Shown here in pieces: positions 28,166 through 41,721 of a DNA stretch of 64,000 nucleotides; position 1 is the first letter of the stretch; the number at the start of each line of letters is the position of its first letter. Origin of the DNA: Symsagittifera roscoffensis. Lineage: Eukaryota; Xenacoelomorpha; Acoela; Convolutidae. Under the pieces are notes generated by a model. That model was not told the origin of the DNA. It ran no database searches and saw only the letters and a program-made list of their open reading frames with translations. Made by a program: the position numbers and the translations under genes. Where the stretch lies: the NCBI RefSeq assembly GCF_963678635.1, contig NC_087063.1, positions 24,932,701 through 24,996,700 on the forward strand, read 5' to 3'.

Positions 28166-31128
28166 ACATCATCAAAAAGAGCATCCAAAACGACAGTTGG
28201 GAATCATTAAAATCTGTATAGTATCGTTTGGGCACAATTTTTGTAAATGTTGGTTAGTGAAAGGTGCATTTGGACCAGTCGTTTGGTACCCTCCATCCGT
28301 TTTGAATTTCCGATCTTAGAGCCTCATTTCGGATCTTCAAGTGGGGCGGACGGTTATAATAAAAGTAACTAACGACTTGTAGTAGAACATTCCACTTTGC
28401 ATATAATTTATCCACTCATTTAGAATAGAAAATCCCAAATCTTGTCAAATTTTCCCCCATTTTTAGAGAGGACAGACCCAACTTTTGTCAAAATTTAGCC
28501 ATGTAAAATATCCCCTTTTTTATAAAAGAAAATCCCAACTTTTGTCAAAATTTAGCCATGACTGAAACGTTAATACCAAAACTTTAGCTTATTCGAGTGT
28601 TTCGAACGAAATAACGCATCTGCGCAGTGAGCTACCGCATAGTTCTATCTCACTAGAAAAGATACCGCGCGGATGAAAATACAGAGAAAATTTTTATTAA
28701 ACTTTTATTGTAATCGTTAGACTAATACAATCTATAGAAAAAGTCAATTTTTTCACTTTTTGAGATGAAGCGAGATTTTTTTGCATTATTGGGATTCTAA
28801 CGTAACTTACAAAAACGGTTTAAACGCATTGTTCACTGTATCTCTGTGATTTCAAATAGAGACGTTAAAATGGGCAACGGAAGGATTTGATGGGTCCAAT
28901 TCTATTGGCTTGTGGACAAAATTTGGTTTCAAAACCAATTTTGTCCAAAATGTATAATTCAGTGACGCATAGAGCTACTGCGCTTTTTTCTGATATTTCT
29001 GAGAGCTGTAAATGAAAATTTCAATAAAAATCTAGGAAACCTCTATAGATGCTCAAAACACCAATTTGGCAAACGCGTTTTTGTTAATAACTCAAAGACT
29101 GTTGAACTGATTGGTTCAATTTAAGTACAATAATTTGACACTTTTTTGCTTCTCCTAACCCTCAAACGTTTTTATTTTAATAGCTTTGAAGTTTGGTTTT
29201 CGTGTTTTGAAATGTTAAAACTTGAGCTACACTCTGAAACGGATAAGTAATAACAAAAAAAGTCATTAGTCTTGTGGAAGCGGCGGCCTCGACCCAACCT
29301 TCGAGAAGCAAACTTCTGCTTGGGAAAAGAGAAAGACGACTGCTTTGACGTCTTGGACGCGCACAGTCGGATTACACTACCTGAATCAGTACTCATGGGC
29401 AACTCCACTGGTGGTTATTTTAGATCTTAAAATCTTAAAAAAATTGGTGGATAACACTTAATGGCTTGGGACGGCAAAAAAACTTTGGAGGAAAACCTAC
29501 AGAACCAAGTAGTAGAATCAAACTTAAGGCGGGAAGAGTATGGCAAAGTTATATCATCCTACTGCCAGTGAAGGGAGACAAGAACAACTGCTAAAGAAAT
29601 TCTCGGAGGATGACGACAAACACCCGACAAACGGTGACGGTATATTTGGCCAACTACGACCCGACAACAAAGGTTGACTGTATTCGTCCAATCCCTTCGT
29701 AGGAACGTAAATGCAAAAGAAACTATTTTTGTGCCTGCTGGAAATGAGAAAAATTGAATACGAAGCCGTTGAGGTCTCCAAATTAAAAAAGCAAGAATTG
29801 GAACTAATGGAAACTCTACAAAGCATAATTAATAGAGACAATTCCGTAGTAGCCTGGGCCAAACGAAAAGATACTCTTTGTTTTGGAAGTAATACAAATT
29901 TCGATTCCCTTAATAAAACAGTATTTGGAAGCTATCAGACAAGGAGCAGAAGAAAGTGAAAAAAAATTAGCTTGGATCCTTTTTGGAGCTTTATCAAAAA
30001 TACCTTTGATTTTACGTATCAAAGAATTGAATGATGTGGATAGCTACTGGAAGTTGGGAGAAATAAGGAGATGTTTGATCAAACAGTTGAGAGTAAGCCG
30101 TTAATTGAAGAGAACCTAAGCTCCTAAATATATGTGACAGTGGGAAAACGCAAATTGTTCTAGTACATGGCAGGCGTGCCAGGAAAAGCATAAAGACCAT
30201 TTGTTGAGGGGGACGCTAGAGATGCTTATGTTGACTTCGAACAAGCTGTGTTTTTCAATTTTTGTATAGAGCAAAGGTTATAGTTCCATCACCTTTGCTC
30301 TAACACCGTTTTGGCTATGCTTAGGTAATCCGCGTCCAAAAAATTTCCATCCTCAAAGCGTCATTAGAACGCTTGGATAAAGCGCATGAGCTGAAAAGAT
30401 CCCCAAATTTGGAAAGGTTTCCTGCAGTGTTGGAGACAGAGCAGAAGATTGGAAGTTGACGAAAAAAACTTGACAATGAAATGTGTTCAAAGTACAAAGA
30501 AAGAAATCAATGACCTGAAAAATCAAAATATATGGTGGTTACTGTTTCGGCACCAAACTGCAACAACAAATTCCACACACACATGGTGGTACTGGATTTG
30601 AGGACACAGTAAGTGAACATCGGTCAATTTTCTTGGTGCCTACATGTGTGCGACTAAAAAAAAATTCAAAAAACTCGTATGGTCTAATGGAAAAGATTTA
30701 GCAGGCGATCCCGGGGAGATATAAGAACAAAGTGAAAGTCGTATTGGGTAAGAATTTAATGAAGTTGAGTGAAGAGAATAAAAGTGACTTCAAGAAACAG
30801 AAAACGAGTGGAGCATTACTGGCCAAAATCCCTACTACTGATGCGAAAGACGAATCACATCAGCTGATGATGGAAGTGAAAACTTTGCTAGAGGCTTCCG
30901 GTCACAGAACCTGGAAAAACCTTAAGCTAAGCCACGGGGAGTACCCCTGTTACCACCTGGCGCAGACGTTGTCGTGCCCGACACGAAAAAATCTAGTTAT
31001 AGTGTGGGACACTGAAAATCTGTTCTCCAATGTGTTGCCCAACACGAAAAAACCTAGTTATAGTGTGGGACACTGAAAATCTGTTCGTCAATGTGTTTCC
31101 TGACCAGATCCAATCCGTATCTATACAG
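28166..31128. repeat. Array body B1
   Basis: B-type body (others at 32086, 36633 and 40517). The first ~1.1 kb is non-coding, with short direct repeats of CTTTTGTCAAAATTTAGCC. Decayed coding-like sequence follows. A 52-bp piece of tail sequence (30305-30356) is inserted internally, and a ~500-bp segment seen in B2-B4 is missing there. It ends at ATACAG before T4. Confidence 0.9.
29275..31127 (+). pseudogene. Decayed multi-piece gene in B1
   Basis: Successive protein-like pieces: NLREANFCLGKREDDCFDVL, TASEGRQEQLLKKFSEDDDK, VSKLKKQELELMETLQSI (29711-29959), IPLIKQYLEAIRQGAEESEK...RRCLIKQL (29883-30104) and a 114-codon frame at 30732-31076 (VVLGKNLMKLSEE, KTLLEASGHRTWKN, YHLAQTLSCPTRK). Strong donor-like (ACA|GTAAGT) and acceptor-like (TTTAGCAG|G) sites between pieces suggest exons of a spliced gene. 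No family recognised. A 50-bp partial duplication near 31000 repeats the VIVWDTENLF region. Confidence 0.45.
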
Positions 31129-32085
31129 GGTTGTCATTGAACTTTCTCAGTTTACCATCAGCATGTCGGAGGAGTCGCTCAACATCTTTGGGTTTGCCTC
31201 AATTTCCTTCCTCGCAAGACAACGTTTAGAAAACCAAACCGTTTTGGCTATGCTTAGGTAATCCACGTCCAAAAAAGTTCCACCCTCAATGTGACACCAC
31301 TTCAAACATCCCTCATAATACACAACCTTTGAACTGTAGGTAAAATTTTGTAGCACATTTCACTACAATTAAAAGGCACATTTCTCCACAATTTTTTGTT
31401 GGTGCAGTAAATTCAATTGTTTACACTTTTAGTGCAAGTTCGAAGTCATTGAGCCAGAAACTTTTCAAAATGACGGCAGAGAGGCACCCATGGCTATTGA
31501 TTTTACAGCAATTGACCATCATGATCAGCGAAAAATTTTCAAGGAAGCCACTTCGAGGAAATGCGCAAATTTAAAGCCTTACTGTTCTGTACTGGGCTAG
31601 CTGGAAGGTTTGGACCCTCTGACTAGATCGGTTTAGTGTTTTAACTGAGTTAAGGCAAAAAACTCCGGTTGACGGAGAGTTTCTTGAGAAGACATGATTC
31701 CATTTTTCCTTTGGCTCTGAGACAAAAAAGCAAATAAAAACAAAGCGAACAACAAAGCTCAATATAACCTAACAACGAAAAATCCAAACTAAATTTTATC
31801 GTAAAACAGAAAAAAAAAGAAAACAGTTTAGTAAATTATATCAGAAAAAAACAGAAAATTTTTTTGTATTGTTTGCGTAAACGATGCGATTTGGTTGATT
31901 TACTTGTTTTTGTTGCAGATTGATTTATTTCCTCTCTGATCGATAGATTAAGTCTTTTGGTTGTTTAATAGATACCCTCACTGGAGGGAGGTTTGAGTAT
32001 TTACGCACGTTATTGGTAATTTTGCCTGAAACCGGAGGGTAGTGTTGCAAGTGGGCTGGTGTGTTTCAGACTTAACAGACATCAT
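31129..32085. repeat. Array tail T4
   Basis: The tail following body B1. Its first exon-like piece (31129-31257) is open in the frame ISMSEESLNIFGF...RLENQTVLAM, where A-linked tails carry a TAA. Confidence 0.9.
31433..31600 (+). other. Conserved 55-codon exon-like ORF (T4)
   Basis: Intact; conservative changes (VIEPETFQND, FTAIDHHDQRKIF). Confidence 0.5.
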
Positions 32086-33195
32086 CAGAAAGGGCATCCA
32101 AAACGACAGTTGGGAATCATTAAAATCTGTATGGTATCGTTTGGGCACAATTTTTGTAAATGCTGGTTAGTGAAAAGTGCATTTGGACCAGTCTTTTGGT
32201 ACCCTACATCCGTTTTGAATTTCCGATCTAAGAGCCTCATTTCGGATCTTTAAGTGGGGGGGGGGTTATAATAAAAGTAACTAACGACTTGTAGTAGAAC
32301 ATTCCACTCTGCATATAATTTATCCCCTCATTTAGAATAGAAAATCTCAAATCTTGTCAAATTTTCCCCTCTTGTAGAGAGGACAGACCCAACTTTTGTC
32401 AAAATTTAGCCATGTAAAGTATCCCCTTTCTTATAGAAGAAAAACCCAATTTTTGTCAAAATTTAGCCATGACTGAAACGTTATTACCAAAACTTTAGCT
32501 TATCCGAGTGTTTCGAACGGAATAACGCATCTACGCAGTGAGCTACTGCATAGTTCTATCTCACTAAAAAAGATACCGCGCGGATGAAAATACAGAGAAA
32601 ATTGATAAAATAAAATTTTTTTAAAACTTTTTTTGTAATCGTTAGACTAATACAATCTATAGAAAAAGTCAATTTTTTCACTTTTTGAGATGAAGCGAGA
32701 TTTTTTTGCATTATTGGGATTCTAACGTAACTTACAAAAACGGTTTAAACGCATTGTTCACTGTATCTCTGCGATTTCAAATAGAGACGTTAAAATGGGC
32801 AACGGAAGGATTTGATGGGTCCAATTCTATTGGCTTGTGGCCAAAATTTGGTTTCAAAACCAATTTTGTCCAAAATGTATAATTCAGTGACGCATAGAGC
32901 TACTGCGTTTTTTCTGATATTTCTGAGCGCTGTAAATGAAAATTTCAATAAAAATCTAGGAAACCTCTATAGATGCTCAAAACACCAATTTGGCAAACGC
33001 GTTTTTGTTAAAAGCTCAAAGACTGTTGAACTGATTGGTTCAATTTAAGTACAATAATTTGGCACTTTTTTGCTTCTCCTAACCCTCAAACCTTTTTATT
33101 TTAATAGCTTTAGTGTTTGGTTTTCGTGTTTTGAAATATTAAAACTTGAGTTACACTCTGAAACGGATAAGTAATAACAAAAAAAGTCATTAGTC

Positions 33196-35681
33196 TTGTG
33201 GAAGCGGCGGCCTTGACCCAACCTTCGAGAAGCAAACTTCTGCTTGGGAAAAGAGAAAGACGACTGCTTTGACGTCTTGGACGCGCACAGTCGGATTACA
33301 TTACTTGAATCAGTACTCATGGGCAACCCCACTGGTGGTTATTTTAGATTTTAAAATCTGAAAAAATTGATGGGAGAACACCTAATGGCTTGGGACGGCA
33401 AAAAAACATTGGAGGAAAGCCTATAGAACCAAATAATAGAATCAAACTTAAGGCGGAAAGAGTTTGGCAAGGTTATATCATCCTACTGCCAGTGAAGGGA
33501 GACAAGAACAACTGCTAAAGAAATTCTCGGAGGACGACGACAAACACCCGACAAACGGTGACGGTATATTTGGCCAAATACAACACGACGACAAAGGGTG
33601 ACTGTATATTCGTCCAATCCCTTCGTAAGAATGTAAATGCAATTGAAACTAATTTTGTGCCTGCTGGGGATGAGAAAATTTGAATACGAAACCGTTGAGG
33701 TCTCCAAATTAAAAAAGCAAGAATTGGAACTAATGGAAACTCTAGAAAGCATAATTAATAAGGACAATTCCGTAGTAGCCTGGGCCAAACGAAAAGATAC
33801 TCTTTGTTTTGGAAGTAGAACAATTTTCGATTCCCTTAATAAAACAGTATTTGGAAGCCATCAGACAAGGAGCAGAAGAACGTGAAAAAAAAGTTTTGCT
33901 GAGATCCTTCTTGGAGCTTTATCAAAAATACCTCTGATTTTACGTATCAAAGAATTGAATGATGTGGATAGCCTCTGGAAGTTGGGAGAAATAAGGAGAT
34001 GTTTGATCAACCAGTTGAGAGTAACCCGTTAATTGAAGAGAACCTAAGCTCTTAAATTATGTGACGATGGGAAAACGCAAAATGTTCTAGGACATGGCAG
34101 GCGTGCCAGGAAAAGCATAAAAACCATTTGTTGAGGGGGACGCTAGAGATGCTCATTTTGACTTCGATCAAGCTGTGTTTTTAGATTTTTGGATAGAGCA
34201 AAGATGAGACGTGAAAATGTTAGCCTAAGAAAAGTTGCAGCTAAGCCAATTGAGTGGTCAGAGCTTCGGTTGCATAATTGAATGGATTTTTGAGCTCAGA
34301 AATGAGCTTGAGTTGAACACCGACGTAACTTTTTGATTGCATTGGGATAGTAAAAATGGTTATTCCAGTTAAGTCATTAGAACGCTTGGATAAAGCACAT
34401 GAGCTGAAAAGATCCCCAAATTTGGAAAGGTTTCCTGCAGTGTTGGAGACGGAGCAGAAGACAAAAATTCTATCATCACATCAAAAACAAAAAATGACGC
34501 ATTTGAAAAACATACCTTGTTATTAGTTCTTTTTTTACCAATGTGGTCCAAACATTGTGTTCTACTTGCACAAAAACGGGCTTTCCTTGATTCATTTTGA
34601 AGCTGTTTCTATATGCACGATTCAACTGCACTTTAGACCATATGCTCGAGATTGGAGGCTAAAAACAAAAAGGATGGCATTTTTAACTCTTGCGATAAGC
34701 AAGGGTTTTGCAACCGTTAACAATATTTTTTTTTCCTTAATTAACCTCGCTCGTCGGGTTCATTCATATCGTGGAACTTTTCGACTATTGTTATATTTAA
34801 ACTTTCAAAAATTCAATCAAAATGACTTTCATTCGAGCAGTAATTAGCTGAAACCCGTTTCGGGTTGTAGTTAACTTTTGAAAAAACTCAAAATTTGTTT
34901 CAGGTTTGTGGTTTATGTCAGAGTTTCTTTCAATTAATTTTCTGTTTTTTTGAAACGCAATTTTTTATTGGCTTACTATTTGAATCATGGTTTGCCAATT
35001 AAACAGATAAAAAATTTTAGCAATTTTAGTATTTTTGTACTGTAATTAAAAATTCACAAATTTGTAAAGCTACCAGGTCTGATTTGGAGTTTTATTTCGT
35101 ATTTTGTAAACTTTAAACTGTTTGAATTTATGTTATATCAACTTAGTCACATAGACGCAAGATTTCACGATAGATTTGATAATTGACCTAAAAGGACCTA
35201 AAGTGATGCTAAAAAAATTTCAAAAAACTCGTATGGTCTAATGAAAAAGATTTAGCAGGCGATCCCGGAGAGATATAAGAACAAAGTAAAAGTCGTATTG
35301 GGTAAAAATTTAATGAAGTTGAGTGAAGAGAATCAAAGTGACTTCAAGAAACAGAAAGCGAGTGGAGCATTACTGGCCAAAATCCCTGCTGCTGATGAGA
35401 AAGACGAATCACATCAGCTGATGATGGAAGTGAAAACTTTGCTAGAGGCTTCCGGTTACAGAACCTGGAAAAACATTATGCTAAGCCACGGGGAGTACCC
35501 CTCTTACCACCTGGCGCAGACGTTGTCGTGCCCGACACGAAAAACCTAGTTATAGTGTGGGACACTGAAAATCTGTTCTCCAATGTGTTGCCCGACACGA
35601 AAAAACCTAGTTATAGTGTGGGACACTGAAAATCTGTTCTTCAATGTGTTTCCCGACCAGATCCAATCCGTATCTATACAG
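33196..35681 (+). pseudogene. Decayed multi-piece gene in B2
   Basis: Same pieces as in B1: LKKQELELMETLESI at 33637-33885, shifted after extra A's near 33890, and KNLMKLSEENQSDF at 35298-35549. The pieces between are lost to the 0.7-kb insertion. The final VIVWDTENLF segment is duplicated as in B1. Confidence 0.45.
34462..35150. repeat. Fat-flank segment copied into array
   Basis: Closely matches 45877-46566 from CAAAAATTCTATCATC to AACTTAGTCAC. It includes the CTTGCGATAAGCAAG palindrome at 34689-34703. Confidence 0.9.
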
Positions 35682-36632
35682 GGTTGTCATTGACCGTTCT
35701 CAGGTTACCATCAGCATGTCGGAGGAATCGCTCAACATCTTAGGGTTTGCCTCAATTTCCTTCCTCGCAAGGCAACGTTTAGAAAACCAAACCGCCTAGG
35801 TAATCCGCGTCCAAAAAATTAAAAATTTCCACCCTCAATATGACACCACTTCAAACATCCCTCATAATACACAACCTTTGAACTGTAGGTAAAATTTTGT
35901 AGCACATTTCACTACAATTAAAAGGCACATTTCTCCACAACTTTTTGTTGGTGCAGTAAGTTCAATTGTTTACACTTTTAGTGCAAGTTCGAAGTCTTTG
36001 AGCCAGAAATTTTTCCAAATGACGGCAGAGAGGCACCCATGGCTATTGATTTTACAGCAGTTGACCATCATGATCAGCGAAAATTTTTCAAGGAAGCCAC
36101 TTCGAGGAAATGCGCAAATTTAAAGCCTTACTGTTCTGTACTGGGCTAGCTGGAAGGTTTGGACCCTCTGACTAGATCGGTTTAGTGTTTTAACTGAGTT
36201 AAGGCAAAAAACTCCGGTTGCCGGAGAGTTTCTTGAGAAGACATGATTCCATTTTTCCTTTGGCTTTGAGACAAAAAAAAACAATTAAAAACAAAGCGTA
36301 CAACAAAGCTCAATATAACCTAACAACGAAAAATCCAAACTAAATTTTATCGTAAAACAGAAAAAAAAAAGAAAACAGTTTAGTAAATTATATCAGAAAA
36401 AAACAGAAAATTTTTTTGTATTGTTTGCGTAAACGATGCGATTTGGTTGATTTACTTGTTTTTGTTGCAGATTGATTTATTTCCTCTCTGATCGATAGAT
36501 TAAGTCTTTTGGTTGTTTAATAGATACCCTCACTGGAGGGAGGATTGAGTTTTTACGCACGTTATTGGTAATTTTGCCTGAAACCGGAGGGTAGTGTTGC
36601 AAGTGGGCTGGTGTGTTTCAGACTTAACAGAC
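35682..36632. repeat. Array tail T5
   Basis: The first exon-like piece has lost 11 bp before its donor (ACCGCCTAGGTAATC). The rest is typical. Confidence 0.9.
35982..36149 (+). other. Conserved 55-codon exon-like ORF (T5)
   Basis: Intact; changes EPEIFPND, TAVDHHDQRKFF. Confidence 0.5.
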
Positions 36633-39552
36633 ATCATCAGAAAGAGCATGCAAAACGACAGTTGGGAATCATTAAAATCTGTATAGTATCGTTTGGGCAC
36701 AATTTTTGTAATTGCTGGTTAGTGAAAGGTGCATTTGGACCAGTCTTTTGGTACCCTCCAGCCGTTTTGAATTTCCGATCTAAGAGCCTCATTTCGGATC
36801 TTCAAGTGGGGGGACGGTTATAATAAAAGTAACTAACGACTTGTAGTAGAACATTCCACTTTGCATATAATTTATCCCCTCATTTAGAATAGAAAATCCC
36901 AAATCTTGTCAAATTTTCCCCTCTTGTAGAGAGGACAGACCCAATTTTTGTCAAAACTTAGCCATGTAAAGTATCCCCTTTCTTATAAAAGAAAAACCCA
37001 ATTTTTGTCAAAATTTAGCCATGACTGAAATGTTAATACCAAAACTTTAGCTAATCCGAGTGTTTCGAACGGAATAACGCATCTGCGCAGTGAGCTACTG
37101 CATAGTTAGAAAATTGATAGAATAAACTTTTTTTAAAATTTTTTTTGTAATCGTTAGACTAATACAATCTATAGAAAAAGTCAATTTTTTCACTTTTTGA
37201 GATGAAGCGAGATTTTTTTGCTTTATAGGGATTCTAATGTAACTTACAAAAACGGTTTAAACGCATTGCTCACTGTATCTCTGTGATTTCAAATAGAGAC
37301 GATCAAATGGGCAACGGAAGGATTTGAAGGGTCCAATTCTATTGGCTTGTGGCCAAAATTTGGTTTCAAAACCAAATTTGTCTAAATTGTATAATTCAGT
37401 GACGCATAGAGCTACTGCGCTTTTTCAGATATTTGTGAGCGCTGTAAATGAAAATTTCAATAAAAAATCTAGGAAACCTCTATAGATGCTCAAAACACCA
37501 ATTTGGCAAACGCGTTTTTGTTAATAACTCAAAGACTATTGAACTGATTGGTTCAATTTAAGTACAATAATTTGACACTTTTTTGCTTCTCCTACCCCTC
37601 AAAAGTTTTTATTTTAAAAGCTTTGGAATTTGGTTTTCGTTTTTTGAAATATTAAAACTTGAGTGACACTCTGAAAGGGATAAGCAATAACAAAAAAAAA
37701 GTCATTAGTCTTGTGGAAGCGGCGGCCTTGACCCAACCTTCGAGAAGCAAACTTCTGCTTGGGAAAAGAGAAAGACGACTGCTTTGACGTCTTGGACGCG
37801 CACAGTCAGATTACATTACCTGAATCAGTACTCATGGGCAACCCCACTGGTGGTTATTTTAGATCTTAAAATCTAAAAAACAATTGATGGGAGAACACCT
37901 AATGGCTTGGGACGGCAAAAAAACTTGGGAGGAAAACCTATAGAATCAAGTAGTAGAATCAAACTTAAGGCGGAAAGAGTATGGCAAGGTTATATCATCC
38001 TACTGCCAGTGAAGGGAGACAAGAACAACTGCTAAAGAAATTCTCGGAGGCCAAATACGACATGACGACAAGGGGTGACTGTATATTCGTCCAATCCCTT
38101 CGTAAGAATGTAAATGCAATTGAAACTAATTTTGTGCCTGCTGGGGATGAGAAAAATTGAATACGATACCGTTGAGGTCTCCAAATTAAAAAAGCAAGAA
38201 TTGGAACTAATGGAAACTCTAGAAAGCATAATTAATAAGGACAAATCCGTAGTAGCCTGGGCCAAACGAAAAGAAGTTTGTTTTGGAAGTAGAACAAATT
38301 TCGATTCCCTTAATAAAACAGTCTTTAGAAGCCATCAGACAAGGAGCAGAAGAACGTGAAAAAAGTTTTGCTGCGATCCTTCTTGGAGCTTTATCAAAAA
38401 TACCTCTGATTTTACGTCTCAAAGAATTGAATGATGTGGATAGCTTCTGGAAGTTGGGAAAAATAAGGAGATGCTTGATCAAACAGTTGAGAGTAAGCCG
38501 TTAATTGAAGAGAACCTAAGCTCCTAAATATATGTGAGGGTGAGAAAACGCAAATTGTTCTAGTACATGGCAGACGTGCCAGGAAAAGCATAAAATCCAT
38601 TTGTTGAGGGGGTCGCTAGAGATGCTCATTTTGACTTCGAACAAGCTGTGTTTTTCAATTATTGGATAGAGCAAAGGTGAAAAGTGAAAATGTTAGCCTA
38701 GGAAAAGTTGCAGCTAAGCCAATTGAGTGGTCAGAGCTTCGGTTACATAATTGAATGGATTTTTGAGCTCAGAAATGAGCTTGAGTTGAACACCGACGTA
38801 ACTTTTTGATTGCATTGGGATAGTAAAAATGGTTAACACAGTTAAGTCATTAGAACGCTTGGATATAGCGCATGAGCTGAAAAGATCCCCAAATTTGGAA
38901 AGGTTTCCTGCAGTGTTGGAGACAGAGCAGAAGATTGGAGGTGGACGAGAAAATCTTGACAATGAAATGTGTTCAAACACTAAAAAGAAATCAATGACCT
39001 GAAAGTTCAAAATATATGGTGGTTACTGTTTCGGCACCATATTGCAACAAAAAACTCCACACACACATGGTGGTACTGGATTTGAGGACACAGTAAGTGA
39101 ATATCGGTCAACTCTTCTTGGTGCCTACATGTGTGCGACTAAAAAAAAATCCAAAAAACTCGTATGGTCTAATGAAAAAGATTTAGCAGGCGATCCCAGA
39201 GAGATATAAGATCGAAGTGAAAGTCGTTTTGGGTAAGAATTTAATGAAGTTGAGTGAAGAGATTAAACGTGACTTCAAGAAACAGAAAGCGAGTGGAGCA
39301 TTACTGGCCAAAATCCCTGCTACTGATGAGAAAGACGAATCACATCAGCTGATGATGGAAGTAAAAACTTTGCTAGAGGCTTCCGGTTACAGAACCTGGA
39401 AAAACATTATGCTAAGCCACGGGGAGTACCCCTGTTACCACCTGGCGCAGACGTTGTCGTGCCCGACACGAAAAAACCTAGTTATAGTGTGGGACACTGA
39501 AAATCTGTTCTTCAACGTGTTTCCCGATCAGATCCAATCCATATCCATACAG
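36633..39552. repeat. Array body B3
   Basis: B-type body with a ~40-bp deletion near 37107 and a ~50-bp deletion near 38050 compared with its sisters. Confidence 0.9.
37712..39552 (+). pseudogene. Decayed multi-piece gene in B3
   Basis: Pieces at 38114-38359 and 38283-38504 (overlapping frames, as in B1). An ATG-started 57-codon piece is at 38831-39002 (VKSLERLDIAHELKRSP...KKKSMT). A 115-codon frame at 39217-39564 (KNLMKLSEE...SCPTRKNLVIVWDTENLF) runs to the tail border. B3 lacks the final duplication of B1 and B2, so this frame is the cleanest for that part. Confidence 0.45.
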
Positions 39553-40516
39553 GGTTGTCATTGACCGTTCTCAGGTTACCATCAGCATGTCGGAGGAATC
39601 GCTCAACATCTTTGGGTTTGCCTCAATTTCCTTCCTCGCAAGGCAACGTTTAGAAAACCAAACCGTTTTGGCTATGCTTAGGTAATCCGCGTCCAAAAAA
39701 TTAAAAATTTCCACCCTCAATGTGACACCACTTCAAACATCTCTCATAATACACAATCTTTGAACTGTAGGTAAAATTTTGTGGCACTTTTCACTACAAT
39801 TAAAAGGCACATTTCCCCACAATTTTTTGTTGGTGCAGTAAATTCAATTGTTTACACTTTTAGTGCAAGTTCGAAGTCTTTGAGCCAGAAACTTTTCCAA
39901 ATGACGGCAGAGAGGCACCCATGGCTATTGATTTTATAGCAATTGACCAGCATGATCAGCGAAAAATTTTCAAGGAGGCCACTTCGAGGAAATGCGCAAA
40001 TTTAAAGCCTTACTTTTCTGTACTGGGCTAGCTGGAAGGTTTGGACCCTCTGACTAGATCGGTTTAGTGTTTTAACTGAGTTAAGGCAAAAAAACTCCGG
40101 TTGCAGGAGAGTTTCTTGAGAAGACATGATTCCATTTTTTCTTTGGCTTTGAGACAAAAAAAACAACTAAAAACAAAGCGTACAACAAAGCTCAATATAA
40201 CCTAACAACGAAAAATCCAAACTAAATTTTATCGTAAAACAGAAAAAAAACAGAAAACAGTTTAGTAAATTATATCAGAAAAAAAACATAAATTTTTTTG
40301 TATTGTTTGCGTAAACGATGCGATTTGGTTGATTTACTTGTTTTTGTCGCAGATTGATTTATTTCCTCTCTGATCGATAGATTAAGTCTTTTGGTTGTTT
40401 AGTAGATACCCTCAATGGAGGGAAGTTTGAGTATTTACGCACGTTATTGGTAATTTTGCCTGAAACCGGAGAGTAGTGTTGCAAGTGGGCTGGTGTGTTT
40501 CAGACTTAACAGACAT
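39553..40516. repeat. Array tail T6
   Basis: The last tail. The first exon-like piece (39553-39681) is open in the SEESLNIFGF frame. Confidence 0.9.
39864..40031 (+). other. Conserved 55-codon exon-like ORF (T6)
   Basis: Intact; changes DQHDQRKIF and KPYFSVLG. Confidence 0.5.
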
Positions 40517-41479
40517 CATCAGAAAGAGCATCCAAAACGACAGTTGGGAATCATTAAAATCTGTATAGTATCGTTTGGGCACAATTTTTGTAAATGCTGG
40601 TTAGTGAAAAGTTCATTTGGACCAGTCTTTTGGTACCCTACATCCGTTTTGAATTTCCGATCTAAAAGCCTCATTTCGGATCTTTAAGTGGGGGGGGGGT
40701 TATAATAAAAGTAACTAACGACTTGTAGTAGAACATTCCACTTTGCATATAATTTATCCCCTCATTTAGAATAGAAAATCCCAAATCTTGTCAAATTTTT
40801 CCCTCTTGTAGAGAGGACAGACCCAACTTTTGTCAAAATTTAGCCATGTAAAGTATCCCCTTTCTTATAAAAGAAAAACCCAATTTTTGTGAAAATTTAG
40901 CCATGACTGAAACGTTAATACCAAAACTTTAGCTTATCCGAGTGTTTCGAACGGAATAACGCATCTGCGCAGTGAGCTACTGCATAGTTCTATCTCACTA
41001 AAAAAGATACCGCGCCGATAAAAATACAGAGAAAATTGATAGAATAAACTTTTTTTTAAACATTTTTTGTTATCGTTAGACAAATACAATCTATTGAAAA
41101 AGACAATTTTTTCACTTTTTGAGATGAAGCGAGATTTTTTTGCTTTATAGGGATTCTAACGTAACTTACAAAAACGGTTTAAACGCATTGTTCACTCTAT
41201 CTCTGTGATTTCAAATAGAGACGTTCAAATGGGCAACGGAAGGATTTGAAGTGTCCAATTCTATTGGCTTGTGGCCAAAATTTGGTTTCAAAACCAAATT
41301 TGTCTAAATTGTATAATTCAGTGACGCATAGAGCTACTGCGCTTTTTTCAGATATTTGTGAGCGCTGTAAATGAAAATTTCAATAAAAATCTAGGAAACC
41401 TCAAAACACCAATTTGGCAAACGCATTTTTGTTAATAACTCAAAGACTGTTGAACTGATTGGTTCCCCGGGTCGAGATC

Positions 41480-41705
41480 CCGCTCAAAAACCGCTCAAGA
41501 TTTGAGCGGTTTGAGCGGTTTTCCAGCAAGATTTGGGCGGTTTGAGCGGTTTGGGCGGTTTGGGCGGTTTTTTTTGGAAAAACCGCTCAAACCGCTCGAA
41601 TCTTGCTTAAAAAACCGCTCAAAAACCGCTCATTTCTTGCGGTGATTTTTGAACGGTTTTTCAAGCAAGATTTGAGCGGTTTTTGAGCGGTTTTTGAGCG
41701 GTCTT
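41480..41705. repeat. GAGCGGTTT / AAACCGCTC repeats, left block
   Basis: Many copies of GAGCGGTTT in both orientations, able to form long hairpins. A matching block occupies about 42180-42360 on the right side. Confidence 0.9.
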
Positions 41706-41721
41706 CCCGGGTCGAGGTCCC

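Larger units (their letters stand above)
32086..35681. repeat. Array body B2
   Basis: B-type body whose middle is replaced: 34462-35150 is a copy of Fat-flank sequence (matching 45877-46566). A 56-bp scrap of A-body sequence (35154-35209) follows it. Confidence 0.9.

Noticed and set aside
29554-29862. Minus-strand ~100-codon frames in each B body (also near 33483, 38032 and 42834)
   Set aside because: Shadows of the plus-strand coiled-coil-like pieces.
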